Position numbers and translations under genes: made by a program
Origin: Psychroflexus salarius
Lineage (GTDB): Bacteria > Bacteroidota > Bacteroidia > Flavobacteriales > Flavobacteriaceae
Direction of reading: 5' to 3'
Length of the DNA stretch: 64,000 nt
Assembly (NCBI RefSeq): GCF_900129035.1
Contig: NZ_FQTW01000004.1
Coordinates: 1 to 64,000, forward strand
In this document: positions 10,818-19,244 of the stretch, in pieces
How the letters are laid out: each line of letters opens with the position of its first letter
Numbering within the stretch: position 1 is the stretch's first letter
Notes under the pieces: model-generated
The model's input: the letters and a program-made list of their open reading frames with translations, nothing else
The model's database searches: none
Told to the model about the DNA's origin: nothing

Positions 10818-11894
10818 ATGCACTTTTTAATTAAAAACAAAGCACAACTTTTAAAGGCTTTAAAGCAATTTAACAACAATGGTACAACTAAAGCTCTAGT
10901 CTTAGTTTCAGACCTAATAAAAGATGATTTTAGAGCTGAATATCTAGGCATGATTAATGACCACCAATTAGAAATTTATGGCGGTACATTCCCAAGTTTA
11001 ATTTATAACTCTAAAGCAAGTGATAATGGCTTCATACTAGTTGCTATGCCTGATATTGTAAACGCAAGCCTATTACCTTTAGATTTAGAACCCAAAGATT
11101 TAAACAAAACAATAAACAGGCTCAAAACAAATTCACATAATAATGATGTAAAATCTATTTTTACTCTAGTCAGTGCTTTTGGCACAGATAAAACTATCTT
11201 TTTAAAAAGCTTGTATAACACTTTTGGCAATACAGTTAACTACTTTGGCGCTGGTTGTGGATCAATTTCTAAAAATAAAGGTCAAGAAATTGTAAGCAAT
11301 AAGGGCTTTGCCTCAAATTCAGGTTTAATCCTTCAATTAAAATCTAAACTTGAAATTAACTATGCTCACGGTTGGAAATCTTCAGATAATATCTACAAGG
11401 TAACCGAATGTGTGGGTAATGAAATTATATCGATCAATTGGGAGCCAGCTTTTAAAGTTTATCAGCAAATAATCGCTTCAGAATATAACTTAAATATTAA
11501 TAAAACTAACTTTTTTGAAGTCGCTAAACAATTTCCACTAGGAATGCTTAGATTAGATAGCGAACTAATTATTAGAGATCCTTACGGAATTACGAAAAGA
11601 GAAGGCATTTTAGTTGTTGACAAAATTGAGGAAGGCGAATTTATTAAAATTATGTTCGGTACTTCTGAAGGTTTGTTAAATTCAACCAAAGCTATAAGAA
11701 TTAATAAAAACCAGAACGCCATTTGTTTTAACTGTATCTCTAGAAAACTATTTCATCAAGAAAACATTAGTTTAGAACTCAATAAAATCGCACCAAACAA
11801 TCTAATTGGTGCCTTTTCAATCGGTGAAATTGTTAATCAAGGTGATTCCTACTTAGAAATGTTCAATAAAATTGTAACCACTGCAAAATGTTAA
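10818..11894 (+). CDS. FIST-domain sensory protein
   Basis: A 358-residue soluble protein. Its start codon follows directly on the stop of the response regulator and its end overlaps the kinase start by 7 nt (ATGTTAA). The N-terminal half resembles the FIST N domain (KALVLVSDLI near 25-35, IYGGTFPS near 54, and NYFGAGCGSIS near 140). The C-terminal half resembles FIST_C (VYQQIIASEYNL, FPLGML, LLNSTKAIR, FNCISRKLF, IGAFSIGEI). FIST domains are thought to bind small ligands such as amino acids and are often fused or adjacent to signalling enzymes. Here the domain stands alone and is translationally coupled to a kinase, so it likely supplies the sensory input to that kinase. The ligand is unknown. 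Confidence 0.8.
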   Translation: MHFLIKNKAQLLKALKQFNNNGTTKALVLVSDLIKDDFRAEYLGMINDHQLEIYGGTFPSLIYNSKASDNGFILVAMPDIVNASLLPLDLEPKDLNKTINRLKTNSHNNDVKSIFTLVSAFGTDKTIFLKSLYNTFGNTVNYFGAGCGSISKNKGQEIVSNKGFASNSGLILQLKSKLEINYAHGWKSSDNIYKVTECVGNEIISINWEPAFKVYQQIIASEYNLNINKTNFFEVAKQFPLGMLRLDSELIIRDPYGITKREGILVVDKIEEGEFIKIMFGTSEGLLNSTKAIRINKNQNAICFNCISRKLFHQENISLELNKIAPNNLIGAFSIGEIVNQGDSYLEMFNKIVTTAKC

Positions 11895-14767
11895 ATCCAA
11901 TACATGAAAAAGAGATTATTCTTGAACTTACGTTTGCCATAAAAGCAACTAGTAAAGAAACACTGTTTAAAGAAACTTTACCTTTTTATGTTAAAAAACT
12001 CAACTGCCTTTCTGCTTTTATACTAGAAGAAGATAAAATTAATGTGGCAAGTGGTGCTGTGTTTCCAAAGGCATTTTTACAAGATTTAGACTTAGAACAA
12101 GTAAAGCACATTATTCAAGAAGAATGTCTAAAAGAACTTTATTTCTGCTGCTCAAGAATTAATAAATTACATTACTCGATATTTAAACTAACCAATTTCG
12201 GATATTTTGTTTTAGTTAGAAACCAACCCATTTCACCAAACTTTTGCAAGAGTTTAATCCCTGTTTTTCAGTTTTACGCGAATGCACTTGAAAATGCTGA
12301 AATTGCTGAAGAAAAAAACAGAATTCAAACACAAATCGATCAAGAAATAGCCATTCAAAATTTACTGATTAAAATGGCCTCTACCTATGTCAATATTGAT
12401 TTAAAAGACATAGAAAGCAATATACAAAACTCCTTGACAGAAATAGGTGCTTTTGTTAATGCCGACCGATCATACATATTTAATTACGATAAAGAATTAA
12501 AAACATCTTCTAACACCTATGAGTGGTGTTCGGAAGGCATATCACCTGAAATAGATAACTTACAAAATATCCCTACATCTGAAATTCCAGATTGGATTAA
12601 TAAGCATAAACTAGGTCAAGCCTTTGTTGTTGAAGACGTCTCTAAATTGCCTGACGGTGGTGAATATTGCTTAAAAAATATACTCTCATCTCAGGGCATT
12701 AAAAGTCTTATTACCTTACCATTAGTTTACAAATCTAATTTAATGGGCTTTGTAGGGTTTGATTCAGTTAAACAAATAAGAACTTATACTAATAAAGAAA
12801 AAAGCCTGCTTCAACTTTTCGCAGAATTACTAGTTAATATTCAATTAAGAAAAGAAGCTCAAGAAAAACTAAAGTACCAAGAGCAAAAATACCAATCCTT
12901 ACTTGAAAATGTAGAAATTGGTTTAATTGAAGTCGACAATCACTTTAATGTAGAGTTTATAAACGAAACCTCCACCAAATTATTTGGATACACCATTGAT
13001 GAGGTAGAAGGGAAAAATGCTATTGAGCAATTTATACCTGTCGATAATCAAGACTATTTAATGCGCGCCTTAAACAAATTAGAACCAAATCAAAACTTAA
13101 ATTTAGAATTAGATGCATTTACAAAAGATAGATTTAAAAGAAGTATTTTAATTAGCTTAGGGACAAAAAATAATATTTACGGAGAAAAAACAGGCATAAT
13201 AGGGGCTTTTATTGACAATACAAAGCAAAAAAAATTAGAGAAGCAGCTTATAAAAGCTAAAAAAGTTGCTGAAGTTGCAGCCAATGAAAAAGAAAAGTTT
13301 TTAGCAAACATCAGTCATGAGATGAGAACTCCATTAAATGTTATTAATGGAAATATTAACGAACTCATTAACTACAAAAACAAAACAGAAGATCGAAAAA
13401 CACTCCTCAACCAAACCATCAACGCATCTTCTTATCTTCTAAACTTAGTTAATAACGTATTAGATTTAGCTAAAATAAAAGCAGGTAAGGTTAGTCTTGA
13501 TAGCAGCAACTTTAACTTAAAAGACCTCTGTCAAAACACATTCACAATTTTAGCTTTCTTAGCAAAGAAAAATAATAATCAATACTTCTTTAATTTTGAT
13601 GAGCAACTCAATATAGATGTTCATTCTGATGCCACTAAAATTTCTCAGGTATTAGTCAACTTTCTAAATAACGCCCTTAAATTTACAAATAATGGAAGTG
13701 TTAAATTTAGTGTTAAGTGCTTGCAAAAAAATGAAAATTACGTTGATGTACTTTTCAGTATTAAAGATGATGGCATTGGCATTGAAAAGAAATTTCTCAA
13801 TGACATTTTTTCAGAATTCTCAAGAGAAAAAAACAGTAATGAAAACTCAGGCACAGGCTTAGGTATGCCCATTTCTAAAAACATTATAGACTTACTTAAT
13901 GGTAAAATAAAAATTGAGTCTCAAAAGAATAAAGGAACTCTAATTGAACTTTTTCTCAACCTCAAAACTGCTGAAAAACAAAGTCGTAAGAAAAAAGAGC
14001 ATAAAAAATTTGATTTACTTAGAGAGAAAAACATTCTCCTTGTAGAAGACAACCAGATGAATGCCTTAATCGCAAAACGAATCTTAGAAAGAGAAAAAGC
14101 CAACATCAGTTTAGCTAAAAATGGCCTAGAAGCAATAGAAGCACTTAAAGAAAAAAATAATACTTATGACTTAATTTTAATGGATATACAAATGCCAATA
14201 ATGGATGGCATTAAGGCAACAAAAATAATAAGAAATAAATTAAGCCTAACAACGCCAATCATAGCAATAACAGCAAATGTATTTAAAACTGATTTAGATT
14301 CTTACATTAATAAAGGCATTAACAAAATCATCACGAAGCCATTTACAGAAAAAAAATTATTAGAAACCTGTACCAGTATTTTTGTTAATAAACCTAAAGA
14401 TACAGAGCAAAATGAAGACCCTAAAATCAATATCGATTATAACCTCAAAAATTTGAATGAAATAGCAGCTGGAGATTCAAATTTCATAGACGAATTACTT
14501 AGCACTTTCCAAATACTTATAAAAGAAACAGTAACAAAATTAGATCAAGCATACCTTAGTAAAAATGTAAGCTTGATTAAAAATGCCCTGCACAAAATTA
14601 AGCCTAGTATTTCAGACTTAATGCTTGATGAACTTTTAGAAAAAATAAAACTAGTTGAAAACTCGGATGACTTAGAAGTCATAGAATATCAAAGCAATCT
14701 TATTAAAATAGCTCTAATAAAGCTTGAAAAAAACATAAGTAATAAACATCAATCAGGCAAAAATTAA
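11888..14767 (+). CDS. Soluble hybrid histidine kinase (GAF-PAS-HisKA-HATPase-REC-HPt)
   Basis: A 959-residue protein with no membrane helices. It has a poorly conserved N-terminal region (1-150, possibly a degenerate GAF), a GAF domain (about 165-315, VNADRSYIFNYD), a PAS domain (about 335-455), a dimerisation/phospho-acceptor helix with H477 (FLANISHEMRTPLN), an ATPase domain with N-, G1- and G2-boxes (FLNNALKF, DDGIGIE, GTGLGMPI), a receiver with D766 (LMDIQMPIMDG), and a C-terminal HPt domain with H902 (ALHKIKPS). A full internal phosphorelay is therefore encoded in one chain. The operon suggests that the FIST protein feeds in the signal and that the NtrC-type regulator, and perhaps the convergent receiver protein, takes phosphate from H902. 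The GAF domain near 165-315 is an additional sensing site. Confidence 0.92.
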   Translation: MLNPIHEKEIILELTFAIKATSKETLFKETLPFYVKKLNCLSAFILEEDKINVASGAVFPKAFLQDLDLEQVKHIIQEECLKELYFCCSRINKLHYSIFKLTNFGYFVLVRNQPISPNFCKSLIPVFQFYANALENAEIAEEKNRIQTQIDQEIAIQNLLIKMASTYVNIDLKDIESNIQNSLTEIGAFVNADRSYIFNYDKELKTSSNTYEWCSEGISPEIDNLQNIPTSEIPDWINKHKLGQAFVVEDVSKLPDGGEYCLKNILSSQGIKSLITLPLVYKSNLMGFVGFDSVKQIRTYTNKEKSLLQLFAELLVNIQLRKEAQEKLKYQEQKYQSLLENVEIGLIEVDNHFNVEFINETSTKLFGYTIDEVEGKNAIEQFIPVDNQDYLMRALNKLEPNQNLNLELDAFTKDRFKRSILISLGTKNNIYGEKTGIIGAFIDNTKQKKLEKQLIKAKKVAEVAANEKEKFLANISHEMRTPLNVINGNINELINYKNKTEDRKTLLNQTINASSYLLNLVNNVLDLAKIKAGKVSLDSSNFNLKDLCQNTFTILAFLAKKNNNQYFFNFDEQLNIDVHSDATKISQVLVNFLNNALKFTNNGSVKFSVKCLQKNENYVDVLFSIKDDGIGIEKKFLNDIFSEFSREKNSNENSGTGLGMPISKNIIDLLNGKIKIESQKNKGTLIELFLNLKTAEKQSRKKKEHKKFDLLREKNILLVEDNQMNALIAKRILEREKANISLAKNGLEAIEALKEKNNTYDLILMDIQMPIMDGIKATKIIRNKLSLTTPIIAITANVFKTDLDSYINKGINKIITKPFTEKKLLETCTSIFVNKPKDTEQNEDPKINIDYNLKNLNEIAAGDSNFIDELLSTFQILIKETVTKLDQAYLSKNVSLIKNALHKIKPSISDLMLDELLEKIKLVENSDDLEVIEYQSNLIKIALIKLEKNISNKHQSGKN

Positions 14768-15174
14768 GCCGTTCTCAAGCGATATTCACCATGCTTTGCA
14801 CTAATAATATCCTTTAAACGCTTACTATTTAATGGTTTAGGTATAAATCCTTGACAGAAATCCTTATCACAATCATCTAAAATAGATTTTACATCAACAT
14901 TAGCGCTCACAAGGTATGAACGAAATTTATGTGTGATTTGATGAGCAGAGCAGAAACTTGCTAACTCGTTAATAACATCAACACCATTTAGTTGGCCCAT
15001 GTTATAATCAGTCAATACGATATCGGGCATATCAATTTGATCAGACTTTAAGTCTTTCAAAAAATCTTCACCAGAACTATACTGCTGTAAATTAATAGTT
15101 AAGTCTAAGTCTTTGATTAAAGTCGCATGTAAAAATCTTGTAATATCGCAATCTTCAATTATAGCTACTCTCAT
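14764..15174 (-). CDS. Stand-alone receiver-domain response regulator
   Basis: A 136-residue protein consisting only of a receiver domain: acidic residues E7-D8, phospho-acceptor D56 (IVLTDYNMGQLNG), a serine in the conserved Ser/Thr position (YLVSANVD) and a lysine in FIPKPLN. It has no output domain, so it probably acts by protein contact or as a phosphate sink or shuttle. It is convergent with the hybrid kinase and the two stop codons overlap within a shared TTAA. It is likely part of the same signalling unit as the upstream plus-strand operon. Confidence 0.85.
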   Translation of the reverse strand: MRVAIIEDCDITRFLHATLIKDLDLTINLQQYSSGEDFLKDLKSDQIDMPDIVLTDYNMGQLNGVDVINELASFCSAHQITHKFRSYLVSANVDVKSILDDCDKDFCQGFIPKPLNSKRLKDIISAKHGEYRLRTA

Positions 15175-15467
15175 TATATTTTTTTAGGACCTAATAGCCA
15201 AAGTTGTACCAGTAATATAAAGTATTGATTTTTAGTATAATAGATTTTGATCAGTCTTATTGTTGAGTATAAAAAATAGACTGTTTTCTAATTTTTAGAA
15301 ATTCTATAGAACGAATTACTAATATGAAACAACTAATATTACTTATATATAACTTTAAAGTTAAAAAAAGATTTAAAATACTTAAAGCCGTTAACACAAT
15401 AGCATGTTCACGAATTTCTTTCACGACATAAAACTTAGCGGAAAACATTAGCTTTCGTAAATCAGAA
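15175..15467. other. Intergenic stretch with no supported gene
   Basis: AT-rich and located between the receiver gene and the tRNA remnant region. Only a short minus-strand frame of 63 codons and a plus-strand frame of 35 codons are present, neither with a recognisable domain. I see no convincing gene here. Confidence 0.5.
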
Positions 15468-15542
15468 CTTTAAAGCACTCCCAAATAAAAATCCCAATAT
15501 CGTAGATATTGGGACTCTGCTTGATGTGGGTCATACTGGATT
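15468..15542. repeat. Direct repeat copy 1: tRNA-Val 3' end plus downstream terminator (remnant)
   Basis: This 75-bp segment is nearly identical to 15645-15720. It contains the last bases of tRNA-Val (TGGGTCATACTGGATT on the plus strand) and the downstream terminator hairpin (CCCAATATC...GATATTGGG, 15493-15513), but the rest of the tRNA is missing. In place of the T-arm there is a degenerate hairpin. It looks like a scar of a duplication, or of integration and excision at the tRNA 3' end. Confidence 0.85.
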
Positions 15543-15583
15543 ATTGTTATGATCCAGAGTTGAAGCCCACTCCTGCAAATAGA

Positions 15584-15616
15584 ATCCCAATTATGCTATC
15601 GCATAATTTAGGGATT
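15584..15616 (-). terminator. Hairpin between the two tRNA-Val repeat copies
   Basis: Stem AATCCCAA-TTATGC / GCATAA-TTTAGGGATT with a TATC loop. It sits downstream of the tRNA genes on the minus strand and is one of three stacked hairpins, so a back-up terminator is likely. Confidence 0.5.
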
Positions 15617-15644
15617 TTTACTTATCCGTCCTCTTAAAGCACAG

Positions 15645-15720
15645 CTTTAGAGCACTCCTAAATAAAAAATCCCAATATCCTAGATATTGGGACTCTGCTT
15701 GATGTGGGTCATACTGGATT
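15645..15720. repeat. Direct repeat copy 2, overlapping the intact tRNA-Val 3' end
   Basis: This is the intact member of the pair with 15468-15542, with one length difference and a few substitutions. It includes the functional terminator and the last 16 bases of tRNA-Val(GAC). Confidence 0.85.
15660..15691 (-). terminator. Rho-independent terminator of tRNA-Val(GAC)
   Basis: On the minus strand a stem CCCAATATC / GATATTGGG is followed by ATTTTTTATTT, about 14 nt downstream of the tRNA. Confidence 0.75.
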
Positions 15721-15779
15721 CGAACCAGTGACTTCTACCCTGTCAAGGTAACACTCTGAACCAACTGAGTTAATGACCC
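15705..15779 (-). tRNA. tRNA-Val (anticodon GAC)
   Basis: A 75-nt cloverleaf: acceptor GGGTCAT/ATGACCC, D-arm ACTC/GAGT, anticodon stem with loop TTGACAG (anticodon GAC), T-arm ACTGG-TTCGAAT-CCAGT, discriminator A. No CCA is encoded. Confidence 0.93.
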
Positions 15780-15786
15780 GATAAGA

Positions 15787-15816
15787 ACAAAAAAGCTCAA
15801 ACCGAAGCTTGAGCTT
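15787..15816 (-). terminator. Hairpin between the two tRNA-Val genes
   Basis: On the minus strand a stem AAGCTCAA / TTGAGCTT with an 8-nt loop is followed by a run of T. It lies just after tRNA-Val(TAC), so the two tRNAs may be partly separate transcripts or processed from one. Confidence 0.6.
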
Positions 15817-15818
15817 TG

Positions 15819-15893
15819 TGGGTGCGAAGGGATTCGAACCCCTGACCTTCTGGGTGTAAACCAGATGCTCTGAACCAACTGAGCTACGCACCC
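15819..15893 (-). tRNA. tRNA-Val (anticodon TAC)
   Basis: A 75-nt cloverleaf: acceptor GGGTGCG/CGCACCC, D-arm GCTC/GAGC, anticodon stem TCTGG/CCAGA with loop TTTACAC (anticodon TAC), T-arm with TTCGAAT, discriminator A. No CCA is encoded. It is paired with tRNA-Val(GAC) downstream. Confidence 0.93.
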
Positions 15894-15978
15894 TCGCTAT
15901 TGCGGATGCAAATATAAATCTATTTTTAATATCTCAAAATATAAACTTAAGTTTTTTCTGATTTAATTAATCTGGACT

Positions 15979-17199
15979 TTAAACAACTTCGGCTACTGTA
16001 AACGTGCTGCCACCAACATAAATAACATCATCAGAGTAGGCAACTGATTTAGCAGCCAACAAACCGGCTTGAACACTTGCGTAAGTTTCTCCTAACAATT
16101 GATACGCCTTAGCCTTTAATTGAAGTTGCCGAGCTACTAAGGCACGTTTTATTTTTGGGCTAACAAAATAATATTCTGCATCACGTGGAAATAAAGGCAA
16201 AATACGAGACAAATCTTTATCATTAACAACTCCAATAACAATATGTAGCCGTTTTGCATCTAGCTTTTGTAATTGTGGAATAACATAACTTAAACCCTCA
16301 AAATTATGTGCAGTGTCTGCTATAATTTTGGGATTTTCACTTAAAATTTGCCAACGTCCTAATAAACCAGTGTTTTTAATTACATTTGAAAAACCTTGTG
16401 TTAAGTTTTCATTTGAAATTTTATAGCCTAAATGTTCTTGCAACACCTTTAGAACACAAACTACTGTTGTTGCGTTATGATGTTGATAATAACCCTGCAA
16501 ATCTGTTGTTGGAACTTTTAACTTCAACCGATTGGCAAAATAAATTGGTGCGTCTTCAGCCTTGGCTTTTGCTTTAAAAATAGTTTCAGTATCAAGTTGC
16601 GTTTCTCCAATAACAATTGGTGTTTTTGGCTTAATAATTCCCGCTTTTTCTGAAGCGATTTGAGCATGTGTTTCACCTAAAAATTGCGTATGATCTAAAC
16701 CAATATTGGTAATAACTGATAGAATTGGGGAAATAATATTTGTAGAATCTAGGCGACCTCCCAAACCGACTTCAATAACGGCAATGTCTACCTTTTGTGA
16801 TTTAAAGTAATCGAAAGCTAAGCCAACCGTCATTTCAAAGAAGGACAGCGCTTGTTTTTCAAAATAAGTTTGATGCTGTTCTACAAACTCAACAACAGCT
16901 TCTTTTGAAATACATTGTCCATTAACTTTAATGCGTTCTCTAAAATCCTTTAAATGTGGTGATGTGTACAAACCAACTTTATAGCCTTGAGTTTGTAATA
17001 CTGAAGCTAGCATATGACTTACTGAACCTTTACCGTTAGTTCCACCAACATGTATTGATTTAAAGGAATGATGTGGTTGATTGAGGTAGGCATCAAGTTT
17101 TAAGCTATTACTTAAATCGGCTTTATAGGCTGAAGCACCTTTAGATTGGTACATTGGTAATTGTTGAAATAACCAATCTATGCAATATTGATAGGTCAT
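15979..17199 (-). CDS. folC: Bifunctional folylpolyglutamate synthase / dihydrofolate synthase
   Basis: A 406-residue ATP-dependent ligase that adds glutamate to dihydropteroate or to folates. The P-loop GGTNGKGS is at 52-59. Family motifs include TSPHL and FRERI near 80-90, EVGLGGRLDSTN and GLDHTQFLG. I chose the ATG rather than a GTG one codon earlier. It is the last gene of the exbB-exbD-tonB-folC run, 5 nt after tonB, and this association probably reflects an accident of operon structure rather than shared function. Confidence 0.93.
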   Translation of the reverse strand: MTYQYCIDWLFQQLPMYQSKGASAYKADLSNSLKLDAYLNQPHHSFKSIHVGGTNGKGSVSHMLASVLQTQGYKVGLYTSPHLKDFRERIKVNGQCISKEAVVEFVEQHQTYFEKQALSFFEMTVGLAFDYFKSQKVDIAVIEVGLGGRLDSTNIISPILSVITNIGLDHTQFLGETHAQIASEKAGIIKPKTPIVIGETQLDTETIFKAKAKAEDAPIYFANRLKLKVPTTDLQGYYQHHNATTVVCVLKVLQEHLGYKISNENLTQGFSNVIKNTGLLGRWQILSENPKIIADTAHNFEGLSYVIPQLQKLDAKRLHIVIGVVNDKDLSRILPLFPRDAEYYFVSPKIKRALVARQLQLKAKAYQLLGETYASVQAGLLAAKSVAYSDDVIYVGGSTFTVAEVV

Positions 17200-17204
17200 C
17201 ACAG

Positions 17205-18083
17205 TTATTCAGAGAGTTTGAAAACGTATGTAATAAAACCAACTTGCTTACTAGGTGCATTAGTATCACTATTAAATTGAGTATCTAATGCAGCACGTTT
17301 AGCAGGCTCTAATAGACAAGGACTAGTATTGGTTGTTCCTTTTTGTCCAGGAATAGCACGAATAACTTTACCGTTACGATCAACTTCAATACGTACCACG
17401 ACTTCACCAGATTCATTACAATCTTGAATGTATTTTTCTTTATTTAAGGCTTTACGACCGCCAAGTCTGTAATTACCATCACCATCTAAACCTTTACCAG
17501 TACCATAATAGTTTTTAGCATTAGGATCTCCATTAGGGTTGCCTTTATCTCCGCCAGAAGTATCATTTCCTTCACCATTGGTTTCTTGACCATTATTTTC
17601 AGGGCCATTCATCAAACTTTCCATAGCATCTGTTACTGACTTGTCAGGTTTTGGCTTAGGTTTAGGCTCAGGCTTTTTTGGTTCTTCTTGCTCTTTAGGT
17701 TCTTTTTTAGGCTGAACCTCTTCAGGTTGCTTTTCTGGTTTTTCTTTTTGAACTTCCTTTGGTTGTTCTTTCTTATCATCTTTAATTACAGGCGCATCTT
17801 CAGTAGTTTGGTTGATGACTTCTTCCTCTTCTATGGCTGATGCTGCCTCTTCTACAGGCGTTGGTTCTGGAGTATCCTGAACAGGTGCGGTTTTTATAGG
17901 TTTTTGAGGTTGAACTTCTCCTGCACCAAAATCGGTTGTACCAAAATTAACGGCAATTCCTTTTTCTTTTGGTGGATCAAAATATTTAAATCCAAACATA
18001 AACATCAAGACCAAAATAATAGCATATATTACAGTGGTAATAATAAATGATTTACGCTCGTGTTTTGTTTTAAGGAACTTCAA
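17205..18083 (-). CDS. TonB-family energy transducer
   Basis: A 292-residue protein with an N-terminal cytoplasmic basic segment, one membrane anchor (about 14-33, FIITTVIYAIILVLMFMFG), a long Pro/Glu/Lys-rich periplasmic spacer (about 55-150, many PKPEP-like runs) and a C-terminal TonB-like fold (about 215-292, GEVVVRIEVDRNGKVI and FITYVFKL). It carries proton-motive energy from ExbB/ExbD to outer-membrane TonB-dependent receptors. It directly follows exbD with a 1-nt gap. Confidence 0.88.
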   Translation of the reverse strand: MKFLKTKHERKSFIITTVIYAIILVLMFMFGFKYFDPPKEKGIAVNFGTTDFGAGEVQPQKPIKTAPVQDTPEPTPVEEAASAIEEEEVINQTTEDAPVIKDDKKEQPKEVQKEKPEKQPEEVQPKKEPKEQEEPKKPEPKPKPKPDKSVTDAMESLMNGPENNGQETNGEGNDTSGGDKGNPNGDPNAKNYYGTGKGLDGDGNYRLGGRKALNKEKYIQDCNESGEVVVRIEVDRNGKVIRAIPGQKGTTNTSPCLLEPAKRAALDTQFNSDTNAPSKQVGFITYVFKLSE

Positions 18084-18084
18084 T

Positions 18085-18477
18085 TTAGTTTGGTTTTACG
18101 GCTAAAACAAGTTTGTATTTATTGTCATTAGCAATAGACATCACGTCGACCGCTTTTTGTAAAATTACATCCTTTTCTGCTCTTAAAATAACAGTCGGTT
18201 GTTCTACGCCATTTAACTTAGATTTTAAAGCTGTTTCTAAATTTTTAAGCGGCACTTGCTCTCCATCAACATAGTATTTCAAGTCTTTTGTGATACTTAC
18301 AGACACATTTTGCTTATTGGTTGTTTTACCTTTAGCTTTTGGTAAAATTAAATCAAGAGCTTCTGGCGTAATTACTGGCGAAGTTAGCATGAAAAATATC
18401 AGCAATAAAAACACGATGTCTGTCATAGACGACATGCTAAATTCTGGGCTAACTTTATTTCTTCCGCGTAAATTCAT
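18085..18477 (-). CDS. exbD: ExbD/TolR-family biopolymer transport protein
   Basis: A 130-residue protein with a short N-terminal cytoplasmic tail, one transmembrane helix (about 20-42) carrying the essential aspartate (MTDIVFLLLIFFMLTS) and a periplasmic domain (VILRAEKDV, ANDNKYKLVLAV). It forms the proton channel with ExbB. Only one ExbD gene is present here, whereas many Bacteroidota loci have two. Confidence 0.92.
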   Translation of the reverse strand: MNLRGRNKVSPEFSMSSMTDIVFLLLIFFMLTSPVITPEALDLILPKAKGKTTNKQNVSVSITKDLKYYVDGEQVPLKNLETALKSKLNGVEQPTVILRAEKDVILQKAVDVMSIANDNKYKLVLAVKPN

Positions 18478-18486
18478 AAGTTAGAA

Positions 18487-19179
18487 TTAAGTAGGCTCGT
18501 TAAGTAAGTCTAAAAAGTCGACTGCAGTGGCTTCCATTTGATGCACAACTTTATCCGTTTTAACCACTAAGTGATTGTAAGCAATGTAAGCAATAATACC
18601 TACAATTAAACCCGCAACTGTTGTTGTCATGGCTGTGTATATTCCTTCGGCTAGCGAGCCCATTTCAGCTTGCCCACTACTTGTGGCTAATTCGTAAAAC
18701 GCTAAAACCATACCGATAACTGTCCCTAAAAATCCTATCATTGGTGCTGCACCAGCAATAGTTGCAAGCACACTTACATTTTTTTCTAATTTGTAGACTT
18801 CTAAACGCCCGGCATTTTCTATAGCCGTATTAATATCTTCAAGCGGAGTTCCAATACGGGAAATACCTTTAGCTGTTAATCTAGCTACAGGAGAATTTTC
18901 TTGAGCACAATGCATTTTAGCCGCTTCAATATTACCATTTGTAACGTTATCTTTAATTTTATTCATAAAATCTTTATCTGTTTTTGAAGCTGCCTTGATG
19001 GCAAATAAACGTTCAAAATAGATGTAAAAGGCTACAAAAAGCAAGACAGCAAGAATGGCGATAATAATTGTACCACCAGCGCCACCGCTAAAAATTAAAT
19101 CGATTACTGATAGGGTTTTCTCTTCAGAAACACCTTCAGCTTGTTCTGAAGAAACTTCTTGTAAAATCGTGTAAATCAT
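18487..19179 (-). CDS. exbB: ExbB/TolQ/MotA-family proton channel protein
   Basis: A 230-residue membrane protein with three hydrophobic segments: about 30-55, about 115-140 (the AGAAPMIGFLGTVIGMV motif) and about 160-185 (AMTTTVAGLIVGIIAYIAYN). It couples proton flow to TonB movement. It is the first gene of the operon, with a promoter -7 element 27 nt upstream. Confidence 0.93.
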   Translation of the reverse strand: MIYTILQEVSSEQAEGVSEEKTLSVIDLIFSGGAGGTIIIAILAVLLFVAFYIYFERLFAIKAASKTDKDFMNKIKDNVTNGNIEAAKMHCAQENSPVARLTAKGISRIGTPLEDINTAIENAGRLEVYKLEKNVSVLATIAGAAPMIGFLGTVIGMVLAFYELATSSGQAEMGSLAEGIYTAMTTTVAGLIVGIIAYIAYNHLVVKTDKVVHQMEATAVDFLDLLNEPT

Positions 19180-19205
19180 AAGTAATAGCTTCTGTGTAAT
19201 AACGT

Positions 19206-19213
19206 CAAATTTA
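19206..19213 (-). promoter_or_regulatory. Promoter -7 element (TAAATTTG) for exbB-exbD-tonB-folC
   Basis: Matches TAnnTTTG on the minus strand and lies 26-33 nt upstream of the exbB start. No good -33 TTG is visible. Confidence 0.5.
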
Positions 19214-19244
19214 AAATTTAATTGTTAACTTTTAGATTTTTATC

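Noticed and set aside
15257-15448. 63-codon minus-strand frame
   Set aside because: No domain and no promoter. The plus strand has an equally plausible short frame, so chance is the better explanation.
15709-15891. 60-codon minus-strand frame across the tRNAs
   Set aside because: It runs through both tRNA-Val genes.
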